Shown here: piece by piece, positions 32,640 to 44,600 of the stretch
Layout of the letters: each line of letters starts with the position of its first letter
Position numbering within the stretch: position 1 is the stretch's first letter
Assembly: GCA_036346355.1 (NCBI GenBank)
Contig: CM070576.1
Location: forward strand, 54,297,712-54,361,711
Reading direction: 5' to 3'
DNA: 64,000 nt
From: Rhipidocladum racemiflorum
Taxonomy: Eukaryota; Streptophyta; Magnoliopsida; Poales; Poaceae
Notes under the pieces: generated by a model
The model's database searches: none
What the model saw: the letters and a program-made list of their open reading frames with translations, nothing else
Told to the model about the DNA's origin: nothing
Made by a program: the position numbers and the translations under genes

Positions 32640-35600
32640 GAAAAGAGTACATCGCACTCGTACTCCGTATTACACTAGTTGCTTTATTAAAAAAAACATT
32701 TATGCGAGAAACTTCAGAAAACTCACTAAGAGAAAAAGGGTACAACTCATATTCTTCAGAATATAAAATATTATCTTCAGAATCATGCAAAAAGGGTTAT
32801 AGTTCAATTTACTCCCCCCCCCCTCCGAACTCTGCAAATCTCTAAGTCGCCTCATTCTAATGCCATTAATGCACCTTTGGAAAGTAGATTTTGGTAAAGA
32901 TTTTGCTAATACATCTGCTATATTTTTATATGACTTAGTTTGCATTATTTTTACATCACCATTCTTCAAGAGTTCATGAGGATAGAAAACTTTAGGGGCA
33001 ATATGCTTCATGATATTGCTCTTTACATAACTCATTTATATTTGTGCAACACAAACAGCATTATCCTTATAGATAATAGTGGGGGTATCGACGGTATTAA
33101 GACCATATGACTTCTGGATATAATTAATTACATGTCTCAGCCAAACACACTCACACGAGGCTTCATATAAAAAATATAATCTATGAGTGCTTGGTAGAAA
33201 TAGCTACCAAGGTTTGCTTAAAAGGCGACCAAGAAATAGCCGTACCACCGCATAGAAATACAAAATCAGTCTTGGATTTGGCACTGTGGGGATCAGACAG
33301 ATAGCCAACATCCAGATATCTTACCATGGTTAAATCTTAGGTTTTTTGGAAAAACTATCCAAGATCTTGAGTACCTTAGAGGTAAATGAGTAAAGTCTTG
33401 ACACTAGTCTAATATCTTTTGGTTGGAACTACACTATTTCATGCTAGCAAATTTACTGTGAATACAATATCAGGCCTTATGCAATTAGCAAGATATATAA
33501 GTATGAGACTTCAGGTCCAAAGTTTTTTCATTTTCCATCTTGATCTGAAAAGGGTTTTTTATCCACTTTTAGGAATCTTACAACCATAGGGTTTTAAAAG
33601 GATGAGATTTATACATATTAAATCTTTCTAATACATTTTTCATATAGGCAAACTGGTGTACAAAAAAAATTCCTTCTTAGAAATGCTTTAGCTATAGGCT
33701 TAAGCAATATTTGGTTTTACCCAAAACTTTCATCTCAAAACTCCATCATAAGGTAAGCATTTGCTTCCTTTATTTCCTATGTGGTTATGATGATATTCAG
33801 TTCATCGATTTATACTGAGATGATAAGAATACATTATGTGATTTCTTTATGAACACACAAGGGCAATATTCCTTCTTTAGGAAAAACTCATTAAGTCGGT
33901 TGTAGCACATTCTCCCCGACTACTTTAATCTGTATAGCGATGTCTTCAATTTGACGCTATGCATGTTGCGATTATTAGAATACATAATTTTAACTCCTTC
34001 AAATATTTTCATATAAATATCCGCATCTAGTGACCCATATAAATATGTGGTCACTACATCCATCAACTGGTTTGATATGTGTAAGCTTGCTACTAATGCC
34101 TACTATTAATATTAAATTTCGGAATGTTATTCCATTCATTTACAGGAGAATAGGTTTCATTATTATCGATGACGGGTCTCTGCGTGAAACCTTATGCTAC
34201 AAGTTTTGCTTTATATCTTACCATCTTGATATTTTCATTACTCTTTCGGATGAAAAATCCATTTGATCTTGCACGGAACATTTTAGGAGATGCTCAGTCA
34301 ACGGGACCAAAAACTTTCCTCTTATTAAGTGAGCGTTGCCTCAATTGCTTCTTTTCATTTTGACCCCTATCTAAGCGCTTCTGGCACTCTGTCATGGACT
34401 TTGGTTCTGGATCTAGTTTTTAGCCATTTTTTAGAGCTCTTTCAGCTCTTCAGGGATATCTCTTCATTAATTTGTTCCAACTCGTGATTTCCCACAACGA
34501 TGGAGTCCGGGTGTTCTGACTTCCCAGCGTTGGATTGTGTGCGCAAATATACGCTGGGGTTATCATCTTCAGGATGGATCATTTTAGGAATATTACCATC
34601 TCCTAGATGGCTCACTTCAGGGATTTTCTCAACATCAAGATGAGTTTTTTTTCCACTATCACAGGTAGTGTTTTCTCAGTTGTTCGGTTCTCTACTTCTG
34701 CAGACTTCTCTGCGGAATTGAGTCCCGTGCATCAAGCTGTATACATATCCCCTGTCATAGGCTCTATGTATTAAATAATTGATGAAGATTCATAATCTAT
34801 ATAGGTCCCCAACTTCCGGTAAGGACCCAAGGTGGTATGCTGTGGTTGAGAGATTGGTATGTATACAGTACAGCCAAATTTCACAGATGGCAAATACTTA
34901 GTTCTTTTTCACACACTACCTGCCACAAGGAAATTCCATGATGTGCAGTTGGTCTGAGTTGAATTAATACCGTAGTGTACAGCATTCTGTGGCCCCAACA
35001 GCTGATGGGTGGCATATTATTCTGCAAGATTGGCCAAGTAATAATTTTTATTCTTTTAATTTAATGACTCTGCAAGGCCATTTGAGTGTGTACATGATGT
35101 ATGAGGTGCTCTACAATAATTCCCAGAGCCATAAAAACATCATTAAATGATTTTGAGGTAAACTCACTAGCATTGTCCATTCGAATAGATTTAATTCTTT
35201 CTTTTGAAAAGTAGGCTTATAACTTAATAATTTGAGCAATTAATTTTGGCAGAAGTATGGTTCCTAGCAGATAAGAAACATGCATAGGACCAACTAATGG
35301 AAGCATCTTATTGGTACCATAAAGTATCTGAAAGGGCCTGATAGGAGCTGGATATGTTTACAAGTATCACTTTAAATTTTCTTCAAAAAATTCAATAATT
35401 CTTCCTTAACCTTTAGGTAAGAAGATTTAATTATGATCTTTCCAATAGCACAAATAGAGCATAAGAAATTTTCTGGTCTAGGAAAGTCTTTATGTTATGG
35501 TCAGCAGAATTATTAATTATTCTTCTTATCCATATTCAGCTCAGGATAACCGAGCCGATCTGCTAGATCTTAAATATTTATGGGTTTTCATCGCAACACA

Positions 35601-36400
35601 AACTTCAGGTTTTGCTATGAGTAGGTATTTTGTACCATTCTCGTTCTTTGTCTCCATATGGAAACAATTCAGACCAATGTCCTTAAAACTTAAGAGAGGA
35701 CGACTAGACTTAGGGTATAATAGGGCATTCTTCCAATGCTAACTATGAGAGTATCCCTTCTGGCGATACTCATATATTTGTAGTTCAGTTAGTGTGATAC
35801 AATTGTCTTCTAGACAGATTTCCTCCTCCGCCATTGGATTATACTTATTCTATATTAGAGGTATGATTTAACAATCAAACAATTGTTGCGAACAAATTGC
35901 AGAATATAGAACAAACATAGCACAATTAATCAAATATCTTAAAAATAGGTATTTATTGAATTTTAAATGATAATCGCTCAACAGGAGCGTAGACCCAATG
36001 TTTATTCAGGAACTAGTGCTAAACTGATGAGGAGACTTATAAGGAATATATGACATCGACTAGCAAAGTGTAGGAATATTTAGGAGACTAATTCAGGTCT
36101 CCATATGAGTCGTAGGTGTCCTCTAGGAACTCCTCAAAATTAATAATTTTAAAAACCATATTATCGCACTTCTCTGCGCCCGTGTCAACAACAGGTTGAA
36201 CGGTGAAGTATGATTAAACATTGTTTTCTAGGGTCTTATTAAATTTTCAGTGGATTTTATGTAAAGGTCTACCATATACTTCGGGATACGATAGTTACAC
36301 GACAAATGTCCAGTACATCCGTACCTAAAACAGGGTTATTCAGGGTTTGTGGCCTTATTAGCTGATTCTTGCTTCTGGAAGCCCCCCTGATATTTTACCT
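32640..36400 (-). pseudogene. Degraded pol of Copia-3
   Basis: Minus-strand copia fragments. The RNase H end contains MSYVKSNIMKHIAPKVF and NIADVLAKSLPKSTF at 32780-33035. An RT active-site remnant reads like ISV-x-IDELNIII near 33785-33815 (YVDD changed). An integrase piece reads SIRMDNASEFTSKSFNDVF near 35105-35190. The rest is AT-rich with stops in every frame. The RNase H end resembles that of Copia-2 (YVKSNLTKHINPP), so the two elements are probably of one lineage. Confidence 0.68.
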
Positions 36401-37199
36401 TTACTTTTTTCACTATGGATTGGCTCTTCCTCTATCTGATCTATCATTCTTTTATTTATCCCCTTTATTCCTTTTGACCCTTTCTACAGCCATGGCTATT
36501 GCTAGCATGCTGAGCATTTGAATGTGCTTCGGGCATTACAAGACTCTCATTGTGAAGTACATGATGATTCTTCACCAGGAGTTCATCACGCCTTTTATGC
36601 TTCTAGCAAAATTCATATAAGCTCAGAGTACTTTTGGTACTTGGCATGGTGATACTATTACAACAGTATCCTCATATTGGGGTGGAAGGTGTATAATGTC
36701 TTGTTGATCATTTTAAAATTATTAACTTTCTGGTTACAAAATATTAGTTTAGTGACACGCTTATGCATGGCAAAGTTATATGCTGCCACAACCTTTAAAA
36801 TCCTGAAAGCGAGGGAGGATTCATTCGCGCGTTGTGCTTCTAATAACAGGACGGATCTTTGTTAGTTATTTTATTTTTCCTTTAGAAAATTCAAAAGTAT
36901 CAGTTGGTCATCTTCCATTAAATATTCGGTCTTTAGGTTCATATGAAAACGGTGCCTCAGGGGGTGCAAAGCTATACACTTCGTGGCTTCGGGAAGAATA
37001 GGGGTACCAGCTTCAGGCTAGAAAGAAGCAACTCTAAAGAGTTGAGCAGTCAGATTAATCTTAGTATTCATTGCTCGGATAAGGTAATTATTGCCATTCA
37101 AGACAAGCACAACAAATTCCCTCTATGCGATGTTCAACATATCCTATTTATATTTATTCAAAATAACTTTTACTATATTGCATACTCACTCTTCAATTA

Positions 37200-38905
37200 G
37201 TAAAGCTTGGTCATATCTACTCAGTAGATAATTATATAAAAATTTTCAAAAATTTTCTAACAATTTCAATGATTTTCTTCTAATTATTCAGCAATTTTCA
37301 AAATTACCGAGTAACAGAAAAACAAATTTCAACGTACATAAACATGGAATCTAGCTAGGATAATAAATCCAGGTATATGGAGCTTTCAATATGCCATATA
37401 AAAATTATCTAGCATTTCTCATAATTTTCTGTTAATTACAAAGTAATTTTCAAAATTACTTAACGATAGAAAGTAAATTCTAACGCAAATTAAATATGGG
37501 ATAATGCTAAGGCAAATTAAATATGGGATAATGCTAAGAAAATTAATTCAAATGCATGAGGTAACCAAAATGTCATCCAAAAATTTTTATAGCATTTTTT
37601 AATTTTCTGATAATTAGTAAGCAATTTTCATAATTACTTACAGGATAGAAAATAAAATCCAGCACGAATAAAATATGAAATAAAACTAGAAAAAATAAAT
37701 CCAGAATATGAAACTTCCAAAGTGTGCTAATTACTAAAATTTACAGAAGTCCATAAACCAAGAAATCTAATTTCTAAGAATTAACATGAATTCAGGATAT
37801 AATATCTTTATTCCAAAAATACAAAAAATATCGAGGGGCAATAATGTAAATTCCCTTTTTGATTCTCCCTTTTTTTTAAAAAAATGAATGGGCCGAACAG
37901 GCCCATTTGGTCCACATGGCCCAACCAGCTAGCATACAATCGGCTGCAACTGCCTTTTCTTCTCACACGCATGGCGGTGGCTGGCCGGGGAGGGTGCCAG
38001 CCGGAGGTGGCCGGGTAGCCGAAGGCTGGCTCGGAGCTGGGCACAGTGGCTCAGAGGCCGGCGATGGAGGCGGCAGCGCGGTTGTTGGCCGCGGGCGATC
38101 ACAAAGCCGAAGCAGCGTAGCGGGCGCGAATCTGAGGTGACATGGCAGGCGGAGAGGGCACGAAGCCGAGGCGGGCGCGACGACGGCCATGAAGTCGAGC
38201 GCTCGGTGACAGGCGACAGCAGCAACCTCGGCTACGGGCCGTGTGTGGCATGGCAACGCGGCGGGAGGCCATTGTCGGAGCAGCGGCTATGGGTCACATG
38301 CAAAATGGCACCGTACTGCGTGTGATGGCATGACGACACGACGGGAGGCCATGGTCGTAGCAACGCTACGAGCCGCGTGCAAAATGGCGGCCAACCGTGG
38401 AACGGCGCGCGGTGACGGGCCACGGCAGCGCGGCTATGGGCCTCGGATGCCCGCGACGAGGCAGCGGGTCGAAGAGGCTAGGCCGGAGGTTGCAGGCCGG
38501 CGGCCGAGGCGTGACACGCAGCGGAAGCCGCATGGCGGGCGCGGGTGGCTTCGGGCCGGCGAGACGCGTGGAGGGCGGCAACTTCAGGCTGTGGGGAGCA
38601 AAGGTTGGCATGACGTAGGGAGTGGATGGCCGGCCGACGGTGGCCGCCGAGGGAGGCATGGCCGACGGAGCCACTATGTTTTTTTAATGAATAGTATTGT
38701 TTTCACAATAGTAGATTAGATTAACTATTAATTTATAAATAGTGAAAAATAATCTGCAGGACTTATTTATTGTTCACATGCTATTACTTAAGTAGGGCTT
38801 GGAGTAGCATAGATCGCGTGATGTAGGAAGAGCTTGATGCGGTGTCGATTGTCGTAGGTAGATGATGCAGTGTCGATGATCACGCTCGGCCACATATAGA
38901 ACGAT
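37200..38905 (-). other. Leader of Copia-3: GC-rich block followed by AT-rich repeats
   Basis: Read from the 5' LTR leftward. After the primer-binding site comes a GC-rich block (about 38690 to 37900, GGC/GGCC-rich) with only spurious ORFs, then AT-rich DNA full of AATTTTC/AAAATTAC words (37860-37200). The latter includes a direct tandem repeat of about 27 bp at 37486-37539 (CAAATTAAATATGGGATAAT). It lies where copia elements carry an untranslated leader. Copia-2 has the same order at 52700-54770. Confidence 0.5.
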
Positions 38906-38921
38906 CATGCTGATAACATAT

Positions 38922-39160
38922 TGTAAAATATAGTTGTTCACCCGCACCAATCGACAGCATATCAATGCAATCACATGAGCAGGAACAGAGAGCACACACA
39001 AAAATATGGGGCAAAGATATATCTCTTTATTAGATTGATTTTTCTGTACAAGTCAATGCCCAATATTTAGTAGAAAAACTCTTAGAGACAAATTCGGATT
39101 CGCCCACCAATGAATAGAGTCCTTCTATACTGGAACAAGGATTTTATCTATTTCACAACA
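38922..39160 (-). repeat. 5' LTR of Copia-3
   Basis: 239 bp, starting TGTAAAATATAG and ending TTTCACAACA on the plus strand; partner of 20872-21146. The minus-strand GTTATCAGCATG just inside it supports its role as the 5' LTR. Confidence 0.8.
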
Positions 39161-39920
39161 GATGCCACGTCCAGTAAAAGAAAAAAAAAATCTTATGAGA
39201 AGCAACAAAAGTGGTAATTTGTATTTGGCTCTAGGGCTGGCTATCGAGTTTAACGAGCTATTATCGAGCTTATTTCAAAATTCACATAGTTCGATGTAAA
39301 ATTATTTTATTTATTATTTAAGTGGTTATTTCAAATTCGAGCTAACTAGCTACTATCGAGCTGACCATAATTAACTTTTTTGCTCGAAATGGACTCATTT
39401 TAATTTTGACCCTGCTAACTACCGAAATTAAAGAAATTTTGATTCGATCCCTAACAAGCTTATTGACCAACCTTACTTAAAGCTGAATAAAAAACAAACA
39501 ACCCGATTCTAGGAATCGATTCTCATAATTCAGACCACCCATATACACTAGAATCCGCAATCCACTTTATACATGTTTCTATGGATTTCAGTTTTTAAAG
39601 AATCAGATTCTCTACAACCACAATCTAAAACCAGCTTTTAGAAAATCTAAAATAAAAACAGACAGACCTTAGCTCCCTATGTTGCTCACCGCCCCCGGCC
39701 ACCACCATGGATTGACGTTGGTGGTTCGGATCGACTCTGGCGCCATAGATTGCAAAATATAAATTTAAAATTTTGGAATTGCTAAAAGTTATAATATAAT
39801 ATACCAAACCGTGCAATTGCGCAGACCAATCGGATAGTTTGTTTCTAATGTACAGAGTAACAAAACGTAAATTGCACAATAAAAAGAGGCAACATAATTA
39901 ATTCTTACCATTTTCTATTC
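39161..39920. other. AT-rich intergenic DNA
   Basis: No exon, LTR or inverted repeat recognised between the Copia-3 end and the MITE nest. AT-rich, with stops in all frames. Confidence 0.45.
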
Positions 39921-40010
39921 TACTTCTTCTGATCATAAATAATTATCGTTTTAGACATCGATATAGTCTCCAAAACACTGTTTTGACCACTAATTTTTTA
40001 TTATAATATA

Positions 40011-40516
40011 CTCCATCCGTCCAAGTTTAGAAGGCGAATTTGTCTTTGCACATATCTTCTCCAGTCTGGTAATATCTGTCGTTTTGGACATCGACACGGT
40101 CTTCAAAACACAACTTTGACCGTTAATTTTTATTATAATATATTTATAAAACCCAATAAAATTATAATATTATGAAAGTACTTTTCGAGACAAGTCTACA
40201 CATATAATTTTTATGTATCCAATTTAAATATTTAAAAATATATTGTTAGTTAAAGTTTCGGAAGTTTGACCATCACTATGTCCAAAACGACAGGTATTAC
40301 CAAACCGGAGGGAGTATTGAAAATGACTAGAGTACACTTAATTATTATCACTAAACACTATATTCAATGCATGCATGCAGAGAATATGAAGTAAAAATGG
40401 ATATTAGGGGTATATAGGGAACATCACACTGATTTTGCATTAAAATATGAAATACGCCATATATTTATGAACAAGATCATTCAAAAAATACATCTTATAA
40501 ATTTAGACGGATGGAG
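40011..40516. mobile_element. MITE B, nested in A
   Basis: Termini CTCCATCCGTCCAAGTTTAG and AAATTTAGACGGATGGAG are inverted repeats; TA flanks both sides (40009-40010, 40517-40518). Without MITE C it is about 250 bp. The TA target and CTCC start place it in the Tc1/mariner (Stowaway-like) group, but its inside differs from A and C. Confidence 0.75.
40059..40314. mobile_element. Stowaway-type MITE C, innermost
   Basis: Starts CTCCAGTCTGGTAATATCTG and ends CAAACCGGAGGGAG with TA at 40315-40316. The inner sequence (GTCGTTTTGGACATCG, CATCACTATGTCCAAAACGA) matches the elements at 40797 and 48333. The left flank is not a clear TA, so that end may have lost a few bases. Confidence 0.8.
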
Positions 40517-40796
40517 TATTTATAAAATCCAATAAAATTATAATATTATGAAAATATTTTTCAAGACAAATCTACACATATTATTTTCATGTAACCAATT
40601 TAAATATTTAAAAATATATTGGCAATCAAAATTTCAAAAGTTTGACACTTTGACTGCACATGTGTCCAAAACAACAACTATTCGTGACCAAAGAGAGTAT
40701 CTATAAACATTTGTCTTTTTTTTATAAACAGACCCTTAGAGTTTCCTCTAACTTTCAAATACAACCTTTTACCATGGAAATTAGCTGTTTAAGTTA

Positions 40797-41056
40797 CTCC
40801 CTTCGGTCTTTAAAAAGACGTCGTTTTGAACATAGTGATGATCAAACTTTCAAAATTTTGGTCATCGATATATTTTTAAATATTTAAATTGGATACATGA
40901 AAATTGTATGGGTAAACTTGTCTCAAGAAGTATTTTCATAATATTATAATTTTATTGAGTTTTATGAATATATTATAATAAAAATTAGCGGTCAAAGTTG
41001 TGTTTTGAAGACCGCATCGACGTGCACAACGTCATCTTTTTGAAGACCGAAGGGAG
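40797..41056. mobile_element. Stowaway-type MITE D
   Basis: 260 bp with ends CTCCCTTCGGTCTTTAAAAA and TTTTTGAAGACCGAAGGGAG, flanked by TA (40795-40796, 41057-41058). Same body as MITE C and the copy at 48333. Located downstream of the KCR gene. Confidence 0.88.
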
Positions 41057-41633
41057 TACAACAGTTGATCCAAGCGACTAAAGTTGTACACTTCACCAAC
41101 AGATCAGTTTCTGGACTCTGAAGATAGCTCGAAGAAATGGGTCAAGGCGAGGCGAACAAAGTACATGCGTGCCTTAGTTACTTTCCATTATTTTGTTCCA
41201 ATTCGAAAGCATGTGTGCGTGTTCAAGCACTCAATCTGGCTACCCAATTGCACCTGCGAGCTTTGTGCTTCTTTTTTTTTTTTTTTGTCAAAGCAAGGCT
41301 GCAGTGGACTCCTTGTATCACCGAATAGCTACACATGTGAAAATAATATTAGCACATATGAAACACCAAATAGCTACAATGGTAAAGAGCAGAAATCTTA
41401 TTCCATGAGTGCAACTTGCATACAAAAGCTGCCACTTCGTGTTACAGTCTTACAGCAGATTACAAACATTAGGAGCAGGAAGTAATTAACGTGGACTAAA
41501 TGCCGATGTTACGTTGGCTTCTGAGCTGTGGCATGAAACAGCTTCGAAGAAACACCTAGGGATTCAGACACCAGAAGGGTTCGACGTCAATAGCAGTAGC
41601 CAGGAGAGCATCAGAATTCTGACAGCGTCACTG
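41057..41633. other. 3' flank of the KCR gene
   Basis: Between MITE D and the KCR stop codon. The part next to 41634 should be the KCR 3' UTR (minus strand). A 15-base T run lies at 41272-41286. No separate gene is supported. Confidence 0.5.
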
Positions 41634-44600
41634 TCAGTGTGCTTTCTTCTTGGCTTCCTTGGCCTGCCCCCTCTTGCGGGTGCCGCTGTTCTTGTCGAGG
41701 AGGAACCTATCGACGACGGACTCGGGGAGCACGGAGATCGCGAACCACATCAGGTCGTGCGGCCAGTACGGCGTGCACCTCGGCTCATAGCCGATGTAGC
41801 GAACGGCGGCGCGGGCGTAGGTCTCCGGGGAGGGGGCGAAGAAGGAAGCCTTCCTGATAGAGGACATCTTCGTCGCGGCCAACATGGGTACCTGAGCGGA
41901 TTGAAGATCAAGATTTCAGAAGACGCAGCATGTACAGTGGGTTGACATCAGCTGTCTATAAGAGATACAACATTATCTGTAGTGGATTGACATCAGCATG
42001 TACAGTGGATGAAAGAGAAAGAGGAAAGAGCTGTCTGTAGATTTGTAGTGGACTGTAGCACGGAAACCAAGGTGATTGTGTGTAGAGATGAGTTGTCTGT
42101 AAAAAAGTGATTGTCTGTACTATTGTATAATTGTCTTTAAGATTGTCTATAGGTGACGTGACAATGTGCTATAGACAACAACTGTATGTAGCATTGTACA
42201 TGCCTCCACATGGGAAAAAAATTCTCTGCAGCACCGCTGTATTCTAGAGCCTGTGCAGTACCATCCAGATGATTGCCATGTGTCATACTTCATCAATCTC
42301 AAAGTTCTAATGAATGGCTCGGCTTGGCTGGCTGTTTGGAGATTGATGAAGTATGACACGTGGCGATCATTAGTGCACATGCTCTGGAATACAACGGTGC
42401 TGCAGAGAATTTTCTTCCCTCCACATGAGTTACGGATTCACGGGGCATCTTTAAATACTGCACAGTTGGAAGTTGAGACGCTTGAGGCCTGAGAAAACAA
42501 TAGGAGTATTCCTGACAGCAACAGCGAGGATGCAATCAAAATGGTTTGGTTTCAATTAAGAGGGCCGGCGGATTGGTCTTAAATGAGCTGATATGAAATG
42601 CGCCCGCTGTTTTCCACATGGGGTGCTTGTTCTTATTTGGCGCAGTTGGGAGTAATTAAAAGCACTCAAGTACTGGATTTAACTCATGGAAAATGCAGAT
42701 CCCGGTTTGTTGTTGAGACCTTCTTATTATGCCATCGTCCATCCAACAGATTGCGAAAGCATTCGACAGTGCCTAGAACAATCCAGTCCAGCCAATTTAA
42801 TTGACTGAAGATAGGATGAGAAAATCATGTTTTTGTTACTGTGTTTCCTAACTGCTACCGAAGTAGGAGTACTCGTTTAGTTAGTTATTGGCCTTCCTTG
42901 GCGTACAGAACTATAAATTATGATTGGTGTGCAAATTAACACCAGAAGGATATAAATGAAATGCAACAATCCTCCATGATAGGGAATTTGGAAGGGTTAC
43001 ATGAAATCAACCAAAAATTTGGTAGCAGGCAGCAGGGAATATTAAAAAGTTTAATGCTTGAGTTGTATAAAAAAGAAGCATTGAGAAGAAGAAGAAAATG
43101 AGCAGTTAAGTGAAATGCATTAATCAACAAGAGTTATTAGTTAATACCTGGCATTGCACATCAATGCCTTTGCTCTTGTACTCAACATAGAGACATCTCG
43201 AGAATTGATCAACATACCTGAGAAATTGAAAACAAAGTAGTCTTACTGCCGGTTCTAATGAACACTTGAGTTCAAAAATAGAAAACATTCACTTTAGCTG
43301 AGATACAACCCCTTTTGAGCTCACATTTCGTTATATCCTATAGGCAGCCTTTTGAAATAAATTAATGCCCTTCTATATAATCTAGAGAAAGCAATGATAC
43401 ATAGCATTACACAATGTCACTATTAGTCTTTGCAACAGAATACAAGGCATATAACTAAATAAGGCCGGCTTTCATCTAGAGAAGAAAAAAAAGGCCAGCC
43501 GCAGCCAGTGGTAGCTGGGTGTCACGCGATCGTGCTGCGGCAAATATCTATGCAAGATGTACGTCATTTAGCAGTTGCAGTAAAAGTGTAAAACACATGA
43601 AACTAATTCTGATTGTGTTGTGTGGATGCCTTTGTCCACACCGTCTTAAAAAAAATCTGAGGGGACTTTTTATATAGATTGAGACAAGAACCTAGATCTA
43701 AAGGTGGGAGGTGCTTGTATGCATCACTATTTAAAAGTTGCACAAATATTAAAGCGTGAATGAACGGTAGATGTTAATTACTTATCTCTTTGTTTACTTG
43801 AAGATTTGCGCAACTTATATTAGAACAGTGATGTATAGAAGCACTGCTTGGATCTAAATTTGGGAGAGTAGGAGGAGAACTTGGAGAGGAGAGAAAGGGG
43901 ACGAGCCTCTGCCGGTGGAGAAGGAGAGGGGTTGCCTAGCCTAATTTGGTGGAGCGTTTGTTAGAGGAGGGGGATGGGATGTGCCGACACATATGCACAA
44001 CACATCAACGACACCGATAGGAATTAGGACAAGCAAGACACGAGTTAGAGAGAACAGATACGAGTTAAAGGGATAAGTAAAAAAAATTACTAGATTACCC
44101 ATGTTTACAAATTTTCTATCCCTAGATCGCCCCAATGTAGATCAACGGTTCATATTTTTTAGAGGGGAGGTATCTCAGCTCAGGTTCCTTCCAAGCAATG
44201 TAGCAAGTCTCCTTGAATATACACCTAATCCCTACCCCCATCTCTCCAAACACAAGACTTCCATTTACATCTAAGAAGATCAATAAACCCCCATGATAAA
44301 CCTCTAAGCTTCTTAGCTGAAAAGTCCTGGACAAGTGCATGCATACACGTGCCTTGTTCCAAAAAAAAAAAGAGTATATGCATGACTTCGACTCTCGATA
44401 GAAATTACACTTATACACAGCACAGCTATAAAACCAAAACAATTGATCAAAGCATAATGATGTAATGCTATATCTTAACTACTGAACATATGACAAGTAA
44501 AAATACTGAAATATGCTATTGATTCCAACTATGTCAGCCCCAACTTCGTGTTCCATGCCTCCCGACTAGCGTCATAGCGTGCCTTAGACCATTCGCATTT

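Larger units (their letters stand above)
20872..39160 (-). mobile_element. Copia-3: degraded copia element split by a gypsy element
   Basis: The two LTRs at 20872-21146 and 38922-39160 share the sequence from TTCACCCG to TATTTCACAACA. Orientation is minus. A primer-binding-like GTTATCAGCATG (38906-38917) follows the right LTR, and a purine tract (CCAAGGGACGGC) precedes the left one. Internal DNA is 21147-21221 plus 32633-38921, about 6.3 kb, with the gypsy element in between. Flanks GATAT (20867-20871) and GATGC (39161-39165) match only 3 of 5, so the duplication is eroded or the outer ends are misplaced. Age is supported by the very degraded coding region. Confidence 0.78.
39923..40697. mobile_element. 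Stowaway-type MITE A, outermost of three nested MITEs
   Basis: Outer halves 39923-40010 and 40517-40697 join into one Stowaway-like element: CTTCTTCTGATCATAA...CGAATAGTTGTTG-type termini flanked by TA (39921-39922, 40698-40699). The body has the motifs shared with the other copies here (CAATAAAATTATAATATTATG, AAATATTTAAAAATATATTG). It is interrupted by MITE B. Confidence 0.7.

Noticed and set aside
37907..38719. GC-rich ORFs of up to 158 codons as a host gene
   Set aside because: ORFs are present on both strands as expected from GC-rich low-complexity DNA, without family resemblance, and lie in the copia leader.
20872..39160. Two unrelated solo LTRs flanking the gypsy element
   Set aside because: A primer-binding-like site inside the right LTR, a purine tract inside the left one and minus-strand copia pol between them indicate one element.
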